Source of the DNA: Bacillus infantis
GTDB lineage: Bacteria > Bacillota > Bacilli > Bacillales > Cytobacillaceae
Assembly: GCF_020171945.1 (NCBI RefSeq)
Contig: NZ_JAIVAP010000009.1
Location: 121,773 to 185,772 of the forward strand
Reading direction: 5' to 3'
DNA: 64,000 nucleotides
In this document: positions 51,429-61,180 of the stretch, piece by piece
Layout: each line of letters begins with the position of its first letter
Numbering within the stretch: position 1 is the first letter of the stretch
Made by a program: the position numbers and the translations under genes
Notes under the pieces: generated by a model
What the model was told of the DNA's origin: nothing
Seen by the model: the letters and a program-made list of their open reading frames with translations, nothing else
The model's database searches: none

Positions 51429-52576
51429 TGGGCCCACCCCTCCTGCACTTTTTTCACAACTCTCTCAATCTGAAATTCTCTATACAGCTGCTTATCCTCT
51501 GCTGCTGCAGTTCCTTCGATAGAATCAGAAACCATTTTCCCTGTGATGGGGCTCAGCAGAATTCCGTTCCGGTAATGTCCGGCAGCGATGAAGAGACCCT
51601 TATAGACGGGATGCCAGCCTATGTAGGGAAGGCCGTCTCCTGTCTGCGGCCTGATTCCTGCCCATGCCTTTTCCCAGCGTGCCTCTGCCAGCTGGGGCAG
51701 CAGCTTATAGGCCCGTTCGGCCAGCATCCTGACACCGCCAAACGAAACGGAAGGATCGAACTCATTTTCATAGCTTGTGGCCCCTATGATCAGGCGGCCG
51801 TCCTTTTTGGGCACTAGATACCCGCCTGAATCGGAAAAGATGGTCGACCGGATCAAAGGCTGCTGAGGTATAACCGAGAGGCATTCTCCTTTTACAGGAA
51901 AAATAGGAAGCTCAAGGTCTGCCTTTTTGAGCAGCTTCCCCGTCCAGGCGCCTGCGGCAGCAATAGTGGTTTTTCCATAGTAGCTTCCTTTATTGGTGAT
52001 CACGCCTTGAATGGTTTCTTTTTCAAAAATAAAGCCTTTGATCTCTGTCCCTTCCTGCGCTTCTGCACCCCTTGCCATTGCCCCCACTGCAAAAGCCCGC
52101 GCTAAATTCGGGGCAATCAGCTGGCCGTCATTCGGAATCAGCATTCCGCCTGCGAGCCCCCTGGAGAGATGAGGTTCCCTTTCGCTGATCTCTGCCTGGT
52201 CGATCCACCTTACCTGTCCGTCCCACTCTTTATGGAATTTGACCTGCCTTTTAAGGGGCTCTGCCTCTGCATCATCCCAGGCAATTTTTATCATCCCTTC
52301 ATTAACAAGCCCGATGCTGATTCCTGTCAGATCCTCAAGTTCCCGGATCATGTCAGGGAACATGGCCCTGCTTTTCAGGGCAAGCTTCAGCATGGACAGG
52401 TTCTCATCTATTTCAGCCTGGGCGCCGAGCATTCCGGCTGCGGCAGAAGTGGCTTCTGAGCACAGCTCCCTTTTTTCCAATATGAGCACCTGCTTGCCAA
52501 GCTTTGCCTGCTGATAGGCGATAGAACAGCCAATAATGCCTCCTCCGGCAATGATCACATCATATACTCTCTTCAT
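51425..52576 (-). CDS. thiO: Glycine oxidase ThiO
   Basis: 383-residue FAD enzyme that oxidises glycine to iminoacetate for the thiazole ring. DVIIAGGGIIGCSIAYQQAKLGKQVLILEK (FAD motif, about 6-35), EATSAAAGMLGAQAE, and the C-terminal GHYRNGILLSPITGKMVSD, characteristic of ThiO. GGAGGC precedes the ATG inside the end of tenI (17-bp overlap). Confidence 0.95.
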   Translation of the reverse strand: MKRVYDVIIAGGGIIGCSIAYQQAKLGKQVLILEKRELCSEATSAAAGMLGAQAEIDENLSMLKLALKSRAMFPDMIRELEDLTGISIGLVNEGMIKIAWDDAEAEPLKRQVKFHKEWDGQVRWIDQAEISEREPHLSRGLAGGMLIPNDGQLIAPNLARAFAVGAMARGAEAQEGTEIKGFIFEKETIQGVITNKGSYYGKTTIAAAGAWTGKLLKKADLELPIFPVKGECLSVIPQQPLIRSTIFSDSGGYLVPKKDGRLIIGATSYENEFDPSVSFGGVRMLAERAYKLLPQLAEARWEKAWAGIRPQTGDGLPYIGWHPVYKGLFIAAGHYRNGILLSPITGKMVSDSIEGTAAAEDKQLYREFQIERVVKKVQEGWAH

Positions 52577-53180
52577 AGCTGCCTCCTCTTTTCTTTATCT
52601 CAGCTGCAAAAGCGCTTGCTGCAGCCTCCGGGTTCGAGGCTTTAAAGATTCCCGAGAGGACAGCGGCTCCTGAAGCCCCGGCACTTATAACCTGATTCAT
52701 TTTGTCAGGGGAAATTCCCCCGAGCGCTATCACCGGAACAGAAAGCTCTCCCGCAATTTTCTCCAGAGAGGAGAGGCCCTTAGGCTCAATGCCTGGCTTA
52801 GATCCTGTCGGAAAACAATGGCCATACATGACATAATCTGCGCCATCCGCTTCAGCTTGAACAGCTTCTTTCAATGAATGGACGGATTTTCCGATGATCA
52901 GGCCAGGAAAGGTTTTCCGCACTGCACGGACAGGCAGGCTGTGATAGCCCAGCTGGACCCCCTTCACTCCAAGTGCTGCAGCTGCATCCACTCTGTTATT
53001 AATGATGATCTGTTCAGAGGGTACTCCTTTTTCCAGCAGGCTTTTTCCCATCTCAAAAATCTCAGCAGCTGTCCGGTGATGCTCCCTGATATGGATATAG
53101 TCCACATACCGTGAGATGCTTGAAGCTATCCTGATAAATTCCTCCGCCGGCTGCCCTGCAGATATAGCATGGAGCTGCAG
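52560..53180 (-). CDS. tenI: Thiazole tautomerase TenI
   Basis: 206 residues, ThiE-like barrel that aromatises the thiazole carboxylate. QLHAISAG and YIHIREH near the start, VHSLKEAVQAEADGADYVMYGHCFPTGSKPG with the catalytic His, and ALGGISPDKM. No ATG fits: homology begins exactly at CTG 53180, with AGGGAT 5-8 nt upstream, so a CTG start is proposed. A TTG at 53216 lies in the T tract of the riboswitch terminator and is less likely. Confidence 0.88.
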   Translation of the reverse strand: MQLHAISAGQPAEEFIRIASSISRYVDYIHIREHHRTAAEIFEMGKSLLEKGVPSEQIIINNRVDAAAALGVKGVQLGYHSLPVRAVRKTFPGLIIGKSVHSLKEAVQAEADGADYVMYGHCFPTGSKPGIEPKGLSSLEKIAGELSVPVIALGGISPDKMNQVISAGASGAAVLSGIFKASNPEAAASAFAAEIKKRGGSYEESI

Positions 53181-53214
53181 TTTATCCCTGCCAGGCCGAC
53201 CTTGTCTGTGACGC

Positions 53215-53249
53215 AAAAAAACCACTTCCCTAATGCGCAGGAAAGTGGC
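53215..53249 (-). terminator. Riboswitch expression-platform terminator
   Basis: Minus strand: CCACTTTCC / GGGAAGTGG with a 9-nt loop, followed by TTTTTTT. It lies between the TPP aptamer and tenI, as expected for TPP-dependent termination. Confidence 0.85.
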
Positions 53250-53299
53250 TGATTGATTGTATTGGCTGAAAAAGAATGTTCTTTTCATAACCGTTCGGC

Positions 53300-53391
53300 A
53301 CACTTCCCTACGCTAGTATGAACTAGATCAGGTTCAAAGGGTCTCAAATGCTTGATCTCAGCCTCTTGCAGGCTCCCCTAGTGATAATTCT
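53300..53391 (-). ncRNA. TPP riboswitch (THI box)
   Basis: Minus strand contains the conserved THI-box blocks: GGGGAGCCTGCAAGAGGCTGAGA, then ACCCTTTGAACCTGATCTAG and ACTAGCGTAGGGAAGTG. It controls tenI-thiO-thiS-thiG-thiF by shutting off transcription when thiamine pyrophosphate is abundant. Confidence 0.95.
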
Positions 53392-53455
53392 GACTATTTA
53401 ATTGTTCTCTCTCATTTTAGCACAGCGATTGAGCGGGGAGAACCCGCAATTTAAA

Positions 53456-53950
53456 TCAGGATAATTTTTCCCCGGCAGGCAGAATCGGCAGTACCGTTGA
53501 ATATTTGACTTCCCTCAGCGAGAGGCTAGTCTGTATCTTTGTAATTCCGAGCTGGTTCAGCTTCCTGATGAATCGTTCCAGCCCTTTCCGGTCTTTGATG
53601 GCCACTTTTAATATATAATCATATTCTCCTGTCAGGCAGTGGCATTCCAGCACCTCCGCCATATCCACCAGCGTGCCCTCCAGCGCTTCCAGCTTTTCCG
53701 CCTGATGGATATTGGTGCTGATGAAAATAAAGCAGAGAAGATCAAAGCCCAGCTTCTCCTGATTCAGGATTGCCACCTGCTTCTCAATATAGCCTTCATT
53801 TTCGAGCCGCTTCACCCTCCCGTGAATGGCGGGTGCTGACAGGCTGACCCTCCTGGCAAGCTCAGCATTGCTCATTTGGCTATCCTTCTGGAGCAGATCC
53901 AGGATTTTCAGGTCGACTTCATCCAGCACCTTGTTCACAATTGATTCCAT
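53456..53950 (-). CDS. Lrp/AsnC family regulator
   Basis: 164 residues. N-terminal winged helix VDLKILDLLQKDSQMSNAELARRVSLSAPAIHGRVKRLENEGYIEK, then the RAM ligand-binding domain (GFDLLCFIFISTN, LECHCLTGEYDYILKVAIKDRKGLERFI). Senses amino acids or related ligands. Divergent from an EamA exporter-type gene; the shared region has repeated AT-rich boxes, so control of that transporter is likely. Confidence 0.9.
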   Translation of the reverse strand: MESIVNKVLDEVDLKILDLLQKDSQMSNAELARRVSLSAPAIHGRVKRLENEGYIEKQVAILNQEKLGFDLLCFIFISTNIHQAEKLEALEGTLVDMAEVLECHCLTGEYDYILKVAIKDRKGLERFIRKLNQLGITKIQTSLSLREVKYSTVLPILPAGEKLS

Positions 53951-54005
53951 CTCACAGTCTCCTTACGATTATTCTGCAAACTCCGCTCTAGCTCATTTCT
54001 CTTTT

Positions 54006-54047
54006 ACCATCATTAATAAAATTCACCATCATAATTAATAAAATTTC
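54006..54047. promoter_or_regulatory. Direct-repeat boxes between lrp and eamA
   Basis: ACCATCATTAATAAAATTC is followed directly by ACCATCATAATTAATAAAATTTC, an AT-rich tandem about two helical turns apart, typical of Lrp-type wrapping sites. Confidence 0.4.
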
Positions 54048-54135
54048 ATATTTACTCTATTGTACGAAATAATCATTAAAACACAAAGAGAAAATGTTAA
54101 AATTAATTCAATAACTATTTGAAGGAGCTGCTCTT

Positions 54136-55062
54136 ATGCCAGCTTTATATGTTTGCCTGATGCTTCTCACCAGCCTGCTGTGGGGCGGGAATTTCGTTGT
54201 AGGCAAGTCGCTTGTGGAATATGCATCCCCAGTGGCCTTGACTGCATTTAGATGGATCATTGCTGTTGTCTGCCTGTTCCCTATAGTGCTGCGAAAGGAA
54301 AAAAAGCTCCTGCCTCCTGTAAAATCGCTTGTTCCGCTGATTCTGATGGGATTAACAGGTGTAGTGCTGTTCAATATCTTTCAATTTTGGGCGCTGGAAG
54401 AAACGACGGCCACAAATGTCGGACTCATTTCAACGCTTAACGCTATATCAATCGCTGTTTTTTCAGCACTCTTTCTAAAAGACAGGATTAACCTTCCGCA
54501 GATTCTGACCATGATGTTTTCGCTTTTTGGTGTATTGCTGGTCCTTACTAAAGGCCATCTGGAGATGCTGCTGTCTTTGACATTTAATAAAGGGGATTTA
54601 TGGATGATTGCAGCGGTGTGCATTTGGGGGATCTATTCGGTCCTCGGCAAGTGGGCCGGAAAATATACTTCTCCGATCATGTCGACCTTTTACTCGGGGG
54701 TTTTCGGACTGGCACTCCTGCTTCCATTCAGCTATTCTGATCTTCGTATCCAAAATCCTGATCTGTCTTTTGCAGGTTCCATGCTTTATACCGGTCTCAT
54801 TTCAACCGTTGTGTGCATGGTGCTCTGGAATAAGGGGGTCCAAAAAATCGGGGCAGTCAGTGCAGGTGTTTTCCTGAATTTCAATCCTGTTTTCACTGCT
54901 ATTCTCGCTTTTCTGCTTCTGGGAGAAAAGCCTGAAGCAATCCAGTTTCTTGGAGGCATGATTGTCATCCTTGGCTGCTATCTGTTTACTCGCCTTCAGG
55001 CACAGCGGCAAAGGAACAGCCTTCGCGGCAAACCGGAAGCTTCGATTACAGCTATAGATTAG
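54136..55062 (+). CDS. EamA/DMT family transporter
   Basis: 308 residues with ten hydrophobic helices in two EamA repeats (LLWGGNFVVGKSLVEYASPVALTAFRW near the start; CIWGIYSVLGKWAGKYTSPIM at the midpoint). Drug/metabolite superfamily; many members export amino acids or other metabolites. Its placement opposite an Lrp-type regulator suggests amino-acid export. GAAGGAG precedes the ATG. Confidence 0.88.
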   Translation: MPALYVCLMLLTSLLWGGNFVVGKSLVEYASPVALTAFRWIIAVVCLFPIVLRKEKKLLPPVKSLVPLILMGLTGVVLFNIFQFWALEETTATNVGLISTLNAISIAVFSALFLKDRINLPQILTMMFSLFGVLLVLTKGHLEMLLSLTFNKGDLWMIAAVCIWGIYSVLGKWAGKYTSPIMSTFYSGVFGLALLLPFSYSDLRIQNPDLSFAGSMLYTGLISTVVCMVLWNKGVQKIGAVSAGVFLNFNPVFTAILAFLLLGEKPEAIQFLGGMIVILGCYLFTRLQAQRQRNSLRGKPEASITAID

Positions 55063-55177
55063 AAAAGGGATGCCCATGGAGGTAAGTAGTTTCCATCCCA
55101 TGGAGAAAACTAAAATATCAAATCAAATAACATACTAAAACGCACTATGTTTAGCACTGTAAATAACGGTGCAAAAG

Positions 55178-55210
55178 ACGCTTGGAATTTAGATATTCCA
55201 GCGTTTTTTT
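55178..55210 (+). terminator. Terminator downstream of eamA
   Basis: ACGCTTGGAAT / ATTCCAGCGT with a short loop followed by TTTTTTT. Confidence 0.8.
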
Positions 55211-55220
55211 ACTTTCTAAT

Positions 55221-55247
55221 TTAACTAAAGCACCCGTTTGTTTAAGT
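55221..55247. repeat. GCCCCG-type hairpin element, copy a
   Basis: TTAACTAAAGCACCCG then TTTGTTTAAG. Weak inverted arms around a CACCCG core; related to the elements at 61197, 62341, 62900 and 63706. It continues into GTTTAAGTACATT-CTTCACAAA (55240-55262), which recurs inverted at 61181-61203. Confidence 0.5.
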
Positions 55248-55287
55248 ACATTTCTTCACAAACCTCCTCTTTTCAGTTCACTCTACT

Positions 55288-55640
55288 TTAAATTTCTTGA
55301 GTTATTTCTCTTAAAAACTGTTTCCTCTTCTCATCTGTTGTTATGTTAATTCCAGAAAAATGAATCCATTTAGTATATTCATTTTTAATTCCCAGGTCAG
55401 CTAAAGTTCGATTAATAAAGACTCCTGAATAGCATTTCCTCCTTCAGATTTAATATGATCTTTATCAGTTTTAGAAGTTGAAATCACAGTTGTTTTTTCT
55501 ATATTTGTTAATAACCCTTTCAGAGTTCCCGTTGTTTTATCCTCTAGGAAAGCGAAGCCACTCAACATCACTTTATCAATAAATCCTTTTAAAATAGCAG
55601 GTAAGTCCCACCACCAGACAGGAAATATAAAAAATCAACT
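55288..55640 (-). pseudogene. NAD(P)H:quinone/FMN reductase remnant
   Basis: Minus-strand frames spell a flavodoxin-like reductase: FFIFPVWWWDLPAILKGFIDKVMLSGFAF, then LEDKTTGTLKGLLTNIEKTTVISTSKTDKDHIKSEGGNAIQESL. The rest (RTLADLGIKNEYTKWIHFSGI... ending REITQEI) continues in another frame, so there is a frameshift near 55415-55430. The N-terminal half is absent. The remainder of the 55063-55874 gap holds a terminator, a hairpin repeat and a large palindrome. Confidence 0.75.
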
Positions 55641-55770
55641 CAGTTGCCTGGCTTAATTTTTCTGATATTTGAATTGTTCTTCAAAAATGATAAGAATGCT
55701 TTCGGGAACGATACATATGGTATCTTATTAGAAGCTGTTACTGAACTAAGCAATGAAGAAATGCCTTGCT

Positions 55771-55835
55771 GAGCCAGGGGGACAGGTCCACTGGCCCATT
55801 TTCAAAATGAGCCAAGGGGTCTGTCCCCCTGGCTC
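55771..55835. repeat. Large inverted repeat (GGGGGACAG type)
   Basis: GAGCCAGGGGGACAGGTCC... and its inverted partner ending GTCTGTCCCCCTGGCTC form about 30-bp arms with a few mismatches around a TTTTCAAAA-type centre. Similar GGGGACAGACCCC repeats occur between genes in Bacillus. Confidence 0.7.
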
Positions 55836-55874
55836 CCCTTGGGTCTTTCAAAAGAAACCAAATATAGAATAGCC

Positions 55875-57047
55875 CTAGCTAGTAAGTTTTTCTGCTTTAG
55901 GCTTAAACATATAATTTCTCAGTACAATAGATACTAAACTCAATATCAAAAATAATAATCCACCTAATACGACATATTGTGTACCCATTCCTGATATAAA
56001 TAGGCCACCTACTGTTGTTCCAATGGTTATACCTAAATTACTACCCGATAGAAATAATCCATTTGCGAGATCAGGAGATTCTGGAGCCGCAGATGTAATC
56101 CAATATTGACTGACATTATTACCTATGGCAAATAATATCCCCCACAACAATATTATAATCATCATAGTTCCCATAGATTTCCCCGTAAGGAATGACAATA
56201 GATGCACAAGTCCTAATGCAACAGGAAAAATTGTGGCTGTTTTAATAGCATTTTTAGAAAGGAAATTTCCACCTGCAATAGTTCCAACTAGACTGGCTAA
56301 GCCAAATATTAATAATGCCAACGTTAGAAGGTTCCCCGTGACATTAGTAACTGTTTCGAGATATTCTGTAATGAAGCTATTTATACTTGAAAATGACGAT
56401 CCTATAAATACCACTGTAGCAATAGCTAACCAAACGACTGGCTTTTTCAATACACTTATTTGAGTTCCATACGTCATTCGTTCTTTAACTGGTAAAGATG
56501 GAACAAATATCAAAGTAGCTATGAAAGCAACAGCATTTACTATTGCGAAAAATAAAAACGATATCTCTAAAGAAGTTTGATTAGCAATATAATTAGTGAT
56601 TGGTACACCAAGTATCATCCCAGCATTCACGCCAAAAATTACTTTTGCGACAGCCTTTGGTGCCTCTTCCTTTTTAACGGATGCAGCAGCTACCGTTAAA
56701 GCCAAAGCACAATAAACGGGATGAAAAAAAGCAGGAATCACACGCACAATAAGCAAAATAGTAAAATCAGTTACAAAAATCGAAATAATATTACCTACAA
56801 CAAATATACCAAGTACAAGCAGCATGACAAACTTACGATTAATGCCTGAAAATAACAATGGCATAATGGGACCAGATATTGCTACAGCGAGTGCAAAGAG
56901 ACTCACTAACAACCCTGCTTTAGCTACACTTATATCAAAATGTTCGGCAATGGAAGGTAATACCCCTATGACTCCCAACTCGGTAGTTAGGATACCGAAA
57001 ACTCCTATGGCCAATATAAATATAAGCAGTCTATTCTGTTTAGACAT
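55875..57047 (-). CDS. MFS transporter (AraJ/sugar-efflux or drug-efflux type)
   Basis: 390 residues with twelve hydrophobic helices of the DHA1/AraJ group: TELGVIGVLPSIAEHFDISVAKAGLLVSLFALAVAISGPIM, LIVRVIPAFFHPVYCALALT, and ANGLFLSGSNLGITIGTTVGG near the end. The substrate is unknown. The start at 57047 has AAAGGAT 9 nt upstream. AT-rich compared with genes left of 55 kb. Lies 48 bp downstream of the monooxygenase gene, probably one transcript: a modify-and-export pair. Confidence 0.88.
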   Translation of the reverse strand: MSKQNRLLIFILAIGVFGILTTELGVIGVLPSIAEHFDISVAKAGLLVSLFALAVAISGPIMPLLFSGINRKFVMLLVLGIFVVGNIISIFVTDFTILLIVRVIPAFFHPVYCALALTVAAASVKKEEAPKAVAKVIFGVNAGMILGVPITNYIANQTSLEISFLFFAIVNAVAFIATLIFVPSLPVKERMTYGTQISVLKKPVVWLAIATVVFIGSSFSSINSFITEYLETVTNVTGNLLTLALLIFGLASLVGTIAGGNFLSKNAIKTATIFPVALGLVHLLSFLTGKSMGTMMIIILLWGILFAIGNNVSQYWITSAAPESPDLANGLFLSGSNLGITIGTTVGGLFISGMGTQYVVLGGLLFLILSLVSIVLRNYMFKPKAEKLTS

Positions 57048-57094
57048 TAAGTTTAATCCTTTCTTTTCGTTAATTTTTTTGACACACCCCACTT

Positions 57095-58219
57095 TTATCG
57101 TCGACCAAAAGATTTACTAAAAGATATTCCGGACTGCACAATCTGACGGGCATGTTTCAGACGAAGAGATTCATATTTCAAAAGAGCATTAGCTGCGGCG
57201 GCTCCTTCTATACCCTTTCCAACACACTCGGCTAAGGTAGCAGCATCTTGTAATGAAGCATTAAATCCCGATGCAGTTAATGGTGTAGGTAGATGTGCAG
57301 CATCTCCAACGATCGCTATACGTCCTTTCACAAGAATATCAGGAACGTATTCGGCAATCGGAGTTCCAATAAAGTTACGTGATTGTATACTATGAAGAAT
57401 TGCGTCTAACCATGGTTGGTCCCACCTAACTGAAGCCTTGTCGGCAAGTTCAATTAATGTATGTTCTGGGACATCAGCGGCATTTAGTGAATGTCGTACA
57501 ATGCTTCCCTCAACACATCCCAAACCTCGCAATAAATCATTTTGAGTGTTATCGTACCAAGCCCATCCTAGTCGTCGTTCTCCTAAAGCTGTAGAACCGT
57601 CTGATCCAGCAATAATCGTACCAAGCAAAAAGTCACCGATCCCATCTGGCATACTAAACTTCGGGGCATTAAGGCTCGGTCGACTTTTTCCCGGTATGTC
57701 TTTCTCATCAACAATTGATATCCATATCATGTATCCCGCGAAAGCTGCATTCGGTTTATGGGGTGCTACTATGCGACGTACGGTACTTTTGTGGCCATCG
57801 GCACCTATCAATATATCTCCGCGGAATGTTTCCCCCTTTTCGGTCACAACCCAAGCAGAATCGTTATCCTGATTTACAGTTTGAACACGTGTATCATAAC
57901 GCAAGTCTATTTTAGGGTCAGCTTCAGCTTCTCTGCGTAATCGAAACTGTATAGATGACCATGCCTCAGCTGACCTTATTCCACCAGAAGCAAGTTTCCT
58001 TAAGAGCTTCGCTGTTTCAGTTTGATCAATTTCCCCACTGTCAACTTGAAGAACAGCTCCACTTCGGGGTTTCGCTCCAACTCTCTCTAAAACTGTTACA
58101 TTCATTCCAGCTTGCGAGAGAGCAATCCCTGTCATTAATCCAGAAAGCGAAGCACCGACAATGACAGCAGAATCTTTAGCTCCTTTGGCTGAATGGCTTT
58201 GGAGATTCTCTCTCATCAT
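57095..58219 (-). CDS. FAD-dependent aromatic-type monooxygenase
   Basis: 374 residues of the PHBH-fold flavoprotein monooxygenase family. SAVIVGASLSGLMTGIALSQAGMNVTVLER (FAD Rossmann), the DG motif LIGADGHKSTVRR, and GRIAIVGDAAHLPTPLTASGFNASLQDAATLAE (second FAD motif). Hydroxylates a small aromatic or related compound. AAGGAG precedes the tandem ATG start. Possible resistance or catabolic pair with the MFS gene that follows. Confidence 0.88.
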   Translation of the reverse strand: MMRENLQSHSAKGAKDSAVIVGASLSGLMTGIALSQAGMNVTVLERVGAKPRSGAVLQVDSGEIDQTETAKLLRKLASGGIRSAEAWSSIQFRLRREAEADPKIDLRYDTRVQTVNQDNDSAWVVTEKGETFRGDILIGADGHKSTVRRIVAPHKPNAAFAGYMIWISIVDEKDIPGKSRPSLNAPKFSMPDGIGDFLLGTIIAGSDGSTALGERRLGWAWYDNTQNDLLRGLGCVEGSIVRHSLNAADVPEHTLIELADKASVRWDQPWLDAILHSIQSRNFIGTPIAEYVPDILVKGRIAIVGDAAHLPTPLTASGFNASLQDAATLAECVGKGIEGAAAANALLKYESLRLKHARQIVQSGISFSKSFGRR

Positions 58220-58274
58220 TGTTCTTTCTCCTTTTTAATTTTGTGGCTTTTAAAATTTGAAAAACCGAGTTTCC

Positions 58275-58469
58275 TTAATGGAAATCGAATCGGTTTTTCT
58301 TGGCTAAAAAATTACATAAAGCTGGCCGAATTAATATTTCATTGATCGCAACACTTTCACGTTTGTTAATCACATAAGCTACTGCATCTACAATATCCTC
58401 TGGCTTTAATGCAAATCCTTCTTTACTTGCATTTTCCTTCAACATTCCTATCAGGTTCTGGAAAACCAC
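58275..58469 (-). pseudogene. C-terminal remnant of an SDR oxidoreductase
   Basis: ALKPEDIVDAVAYVINKRESVAINEILIRPA is the characteristic C-terminus of YdfG-type short-chain dehydrogenases. The N-terminal about 190 residues, including the NAD site and the YxxxK catalytic motif, are missing; the remnant begins right after the aldo/keto reductase stop. Probably a deletion product in this turned-over region. Confidence 0.75.
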
Positions 58470-58497
58470 TACGCTTACTCAACAATTTGGTGTTCCC

Positions 58498-59349
58498 TTA
58501 GTCATGTACTTTTAAGCTGTTTAGCATTTCCGCTGGTGCAGCTCGTAAATAGTCTATTAATTCACTGTGTCCTAAATCTAAAGCAAAAACTTTTTCCATA
58601 TCTTCGTTAGATAATTCAAAATCAAAAACATCCAAGTTTTGTTTCATATGATTTGGATTTGTTGATTTTGGAATCACTACGACACCTCGTTGAATATGCC
58701 AGCGTAATACAACTTGAGCTACTGATTTTCCATGAGCTTCTGCAATTTCTACTAATGTTGGATTCATGAAAATATTTTTACCGCCTTGGGCAAATGGTCC
58801 CCATGATTCAATTTGAACATCATATTTTTTCATGGTTTCAATGGCATTTTTTTGTTGAAAGAATGGGTGAGTTTCCACTTGGTTCAATACTGGAGCGACT
58901 TTATTATTGATAATTAAGTCCGCTAAGCGAGCATCGTCAAAGTTACTAACGCCAATCGCACGAACTTTTCCATCTTCATATAATTCTTCCATAGCACGCC
59001 ATGCACCATAATAGTCACCAAATGGTTGATGAATTAAGTAAAGGTCTAAATAATCCAAACTCAATCTATCTAAAGAGGCTTCGTAAGCACCTTTCGCATC
59101 TTCGTAGCTGGCATCTTGAATCCATAATTTTGTGGTGATAAAAAATTCTTTACGAGGTACACCACTTTTAGCGATTGCTCGTCCAACAGCTTCTTCATTA
59201 AAGTAAGCAGCTGAAGTATCAAAAGAACGATACCCAGCTTTAATTGCCTCTCCGACGATTCGTTCACATTCTGCCATGTCCGTGATTTGATAAACGCCAA
59301 AACCGATAATTGGCATTTTTACTCCATTGTTTAAAGTTACGTATTCCAT
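58498..59349 (-). CDS. Aldo/keto reductase 1
   Basis: 283-residue NADPH-dependent (beta/alpha)8 reductase. [15 protein letters not shown]; catalytic Asp in [14 protein letters not shown], Tyr in the same helix; Lys in [15 protein letters not shown]; His in [24 protein letters not shown] binds the cofactor phosphate. Reduces aldehydes/ketones. AAAGGAG precedes the ATG. Second gene after its paralogue at 59533. Confidence 0.9.
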   Translation of the reverse strand: MEYVTLNNGVKMPIIGFGVYQITDMAECERIVGEAIKAGYRSFDTSAAYFNEEAVGRAIAKSGVPRKEFFITTKLWIQDASYEDAKGAYEASLDRLSLDYLDLYLIHQPFGDYYGAWRAMEELYEDGKVRAIGVSNFDDARLADLIINNKVAPVLNQVETHPFFQQKNAIETMKKYDVQIESWGPFAQGGKNIFMNPTLVEIAEAHGKSVAQVVLRWHIQRGVVVIPKSTNPNHMKQNLDVFDFELSNEDMEKVFALDLGHSELIDYLRAAPAEMLNSLKVHD

Positions 59350-59532
59350 AATAAGTATCTCCTTTAAATTTTTTATTGATTTTCTGTATTTTAACTTGTT
59401 GAACCCATCCGCTGTTTCGGTTGTGAATTGGAAAACAGTTTACAGCTCATCCTGAATATGAGAGTGGCTGTTACATGGTAAACGAAGACCGCATATTTTT
59501 CACGAACTTAACAGGGAGACTCCAAACCTAAT

Positions 59533-60420
<888 letters not shown>

Positions 60421-60486
60421 TCAAGCCACTTCATCTCATATTGGATTTACAGTTTTAGCAAGCTTGTGCTAATATTAGCCTACTAC

Positions 60487-60503
60487 CTTCGTGTTACACG
60501 AAG
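60487..60503 (-). promoter_or_regulatory. MerR-type operator/promoter of the AKR genes
   Basis: CTTCGTGTTACACGAAG is a perfect 17-bp dyad. On the minus strand it lies between TTGACT and TAGGCT, spaced 19 bp, the stretched spacer typical of MerR-activated promoters. Confidence 0.7.
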
Positions 60504-60636
60504 TCAACACTTTTGATTAATTGAAATTAATCAATGAGGAACTAAAGTACAAACTGATACATTTAAGTTAGCTTTTCTGTACATCGTTCTTTTCGGGATT
60601 AAATAATAGCAACTTGAACATTGACCATCCTATCAC

Positions 60637-60653
60637 CTTCGGGTAACACGAAT
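60637..60653. promoter_or_regulatory. Second MerR-type dyad, before merR
   Basis: CTTCGGGTAACACGAAT matches the first dyad at most positions. It lies 40 bp before the merR start, after a TTGACC (60621-60626), which fits autoregulation. No other structure is seen in the 60391-60692 gap. Confidence 0.5.
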
Positions 60654-60692
60654 GCAAGTGGTTTTATAATTTTTTGGGGGAAGTGAGTAAAA

Positions 60693-61127
60693 ATGTATAC
60701 TGTGAAGGAAGTGTCCAAACTATTAGATCTGACTGAACATACCGTTCGTTTCTATACGGATAAAGGGTTAGTTCCAAGCGTACAGCGTGACAAAAACAAC
60801 AATCGCCTTTTCAATCAAGAATCAATCAACTGGCTTATAGGTGTTAAATTTCTGAAACAATGTGGTATGTCGGTGGAAGACATTAAATCCTATGTAGATT
60901 TATGTTTGGAAGGTAATAGCACCATTCAGGAACGATATGAAATCATTCTGAAGCAGAATAAGATAGCTCAGGCTCAATTAGAGGAAGCAAAACGAACAGT
61001 AAAATATATGGAAGAGAAGGCAAGCCATTACCTTGATATTATCAATGGTGTGATGCCAGATGATATGAATCCTAGAGATTGGGAGTCAAAATATGCTAAT
61101 AACCAGCTTAAAAAAAGTACAAGTTGA
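60693..61127 (+). CDS. MerR family transcriptional regulator (AdhR-like)
   Basis: 144 residues. Winged-helix start MYTVKEVSKLLDLTEHTVRFYTDKGLVPSVQRDKNNNRLFNQESINWL, then a dimerising coiled coil (about 80-118). No Cys-rich metal loop; the nearest known type is the aldehyde-responsive AdhR/NmlR group. Expected to activate the divergent aldo/keto reductases in response to electrophiles. GGGGGAAGTGAG precedes the ATG. Confidence 0.88.
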   Translation: MYTVKEVSKLLDLTEHTVRFYTDKGLVPSVQRDKNNNRLFNQESINWLIGVKFLKQCGMSVEDIKSYVDLCLEGNSTIQERYEIILKQNKIAQAQLEEAKRTVKYMEEKASHYLDIINGVMPDDMNPRDWESKYANNQLKKSTS

Positions 61128-61180
61128 TTTTCAAATGGAAATCGGCTTTTCCTATGTATTCAAAATTAATAACCAACCAA

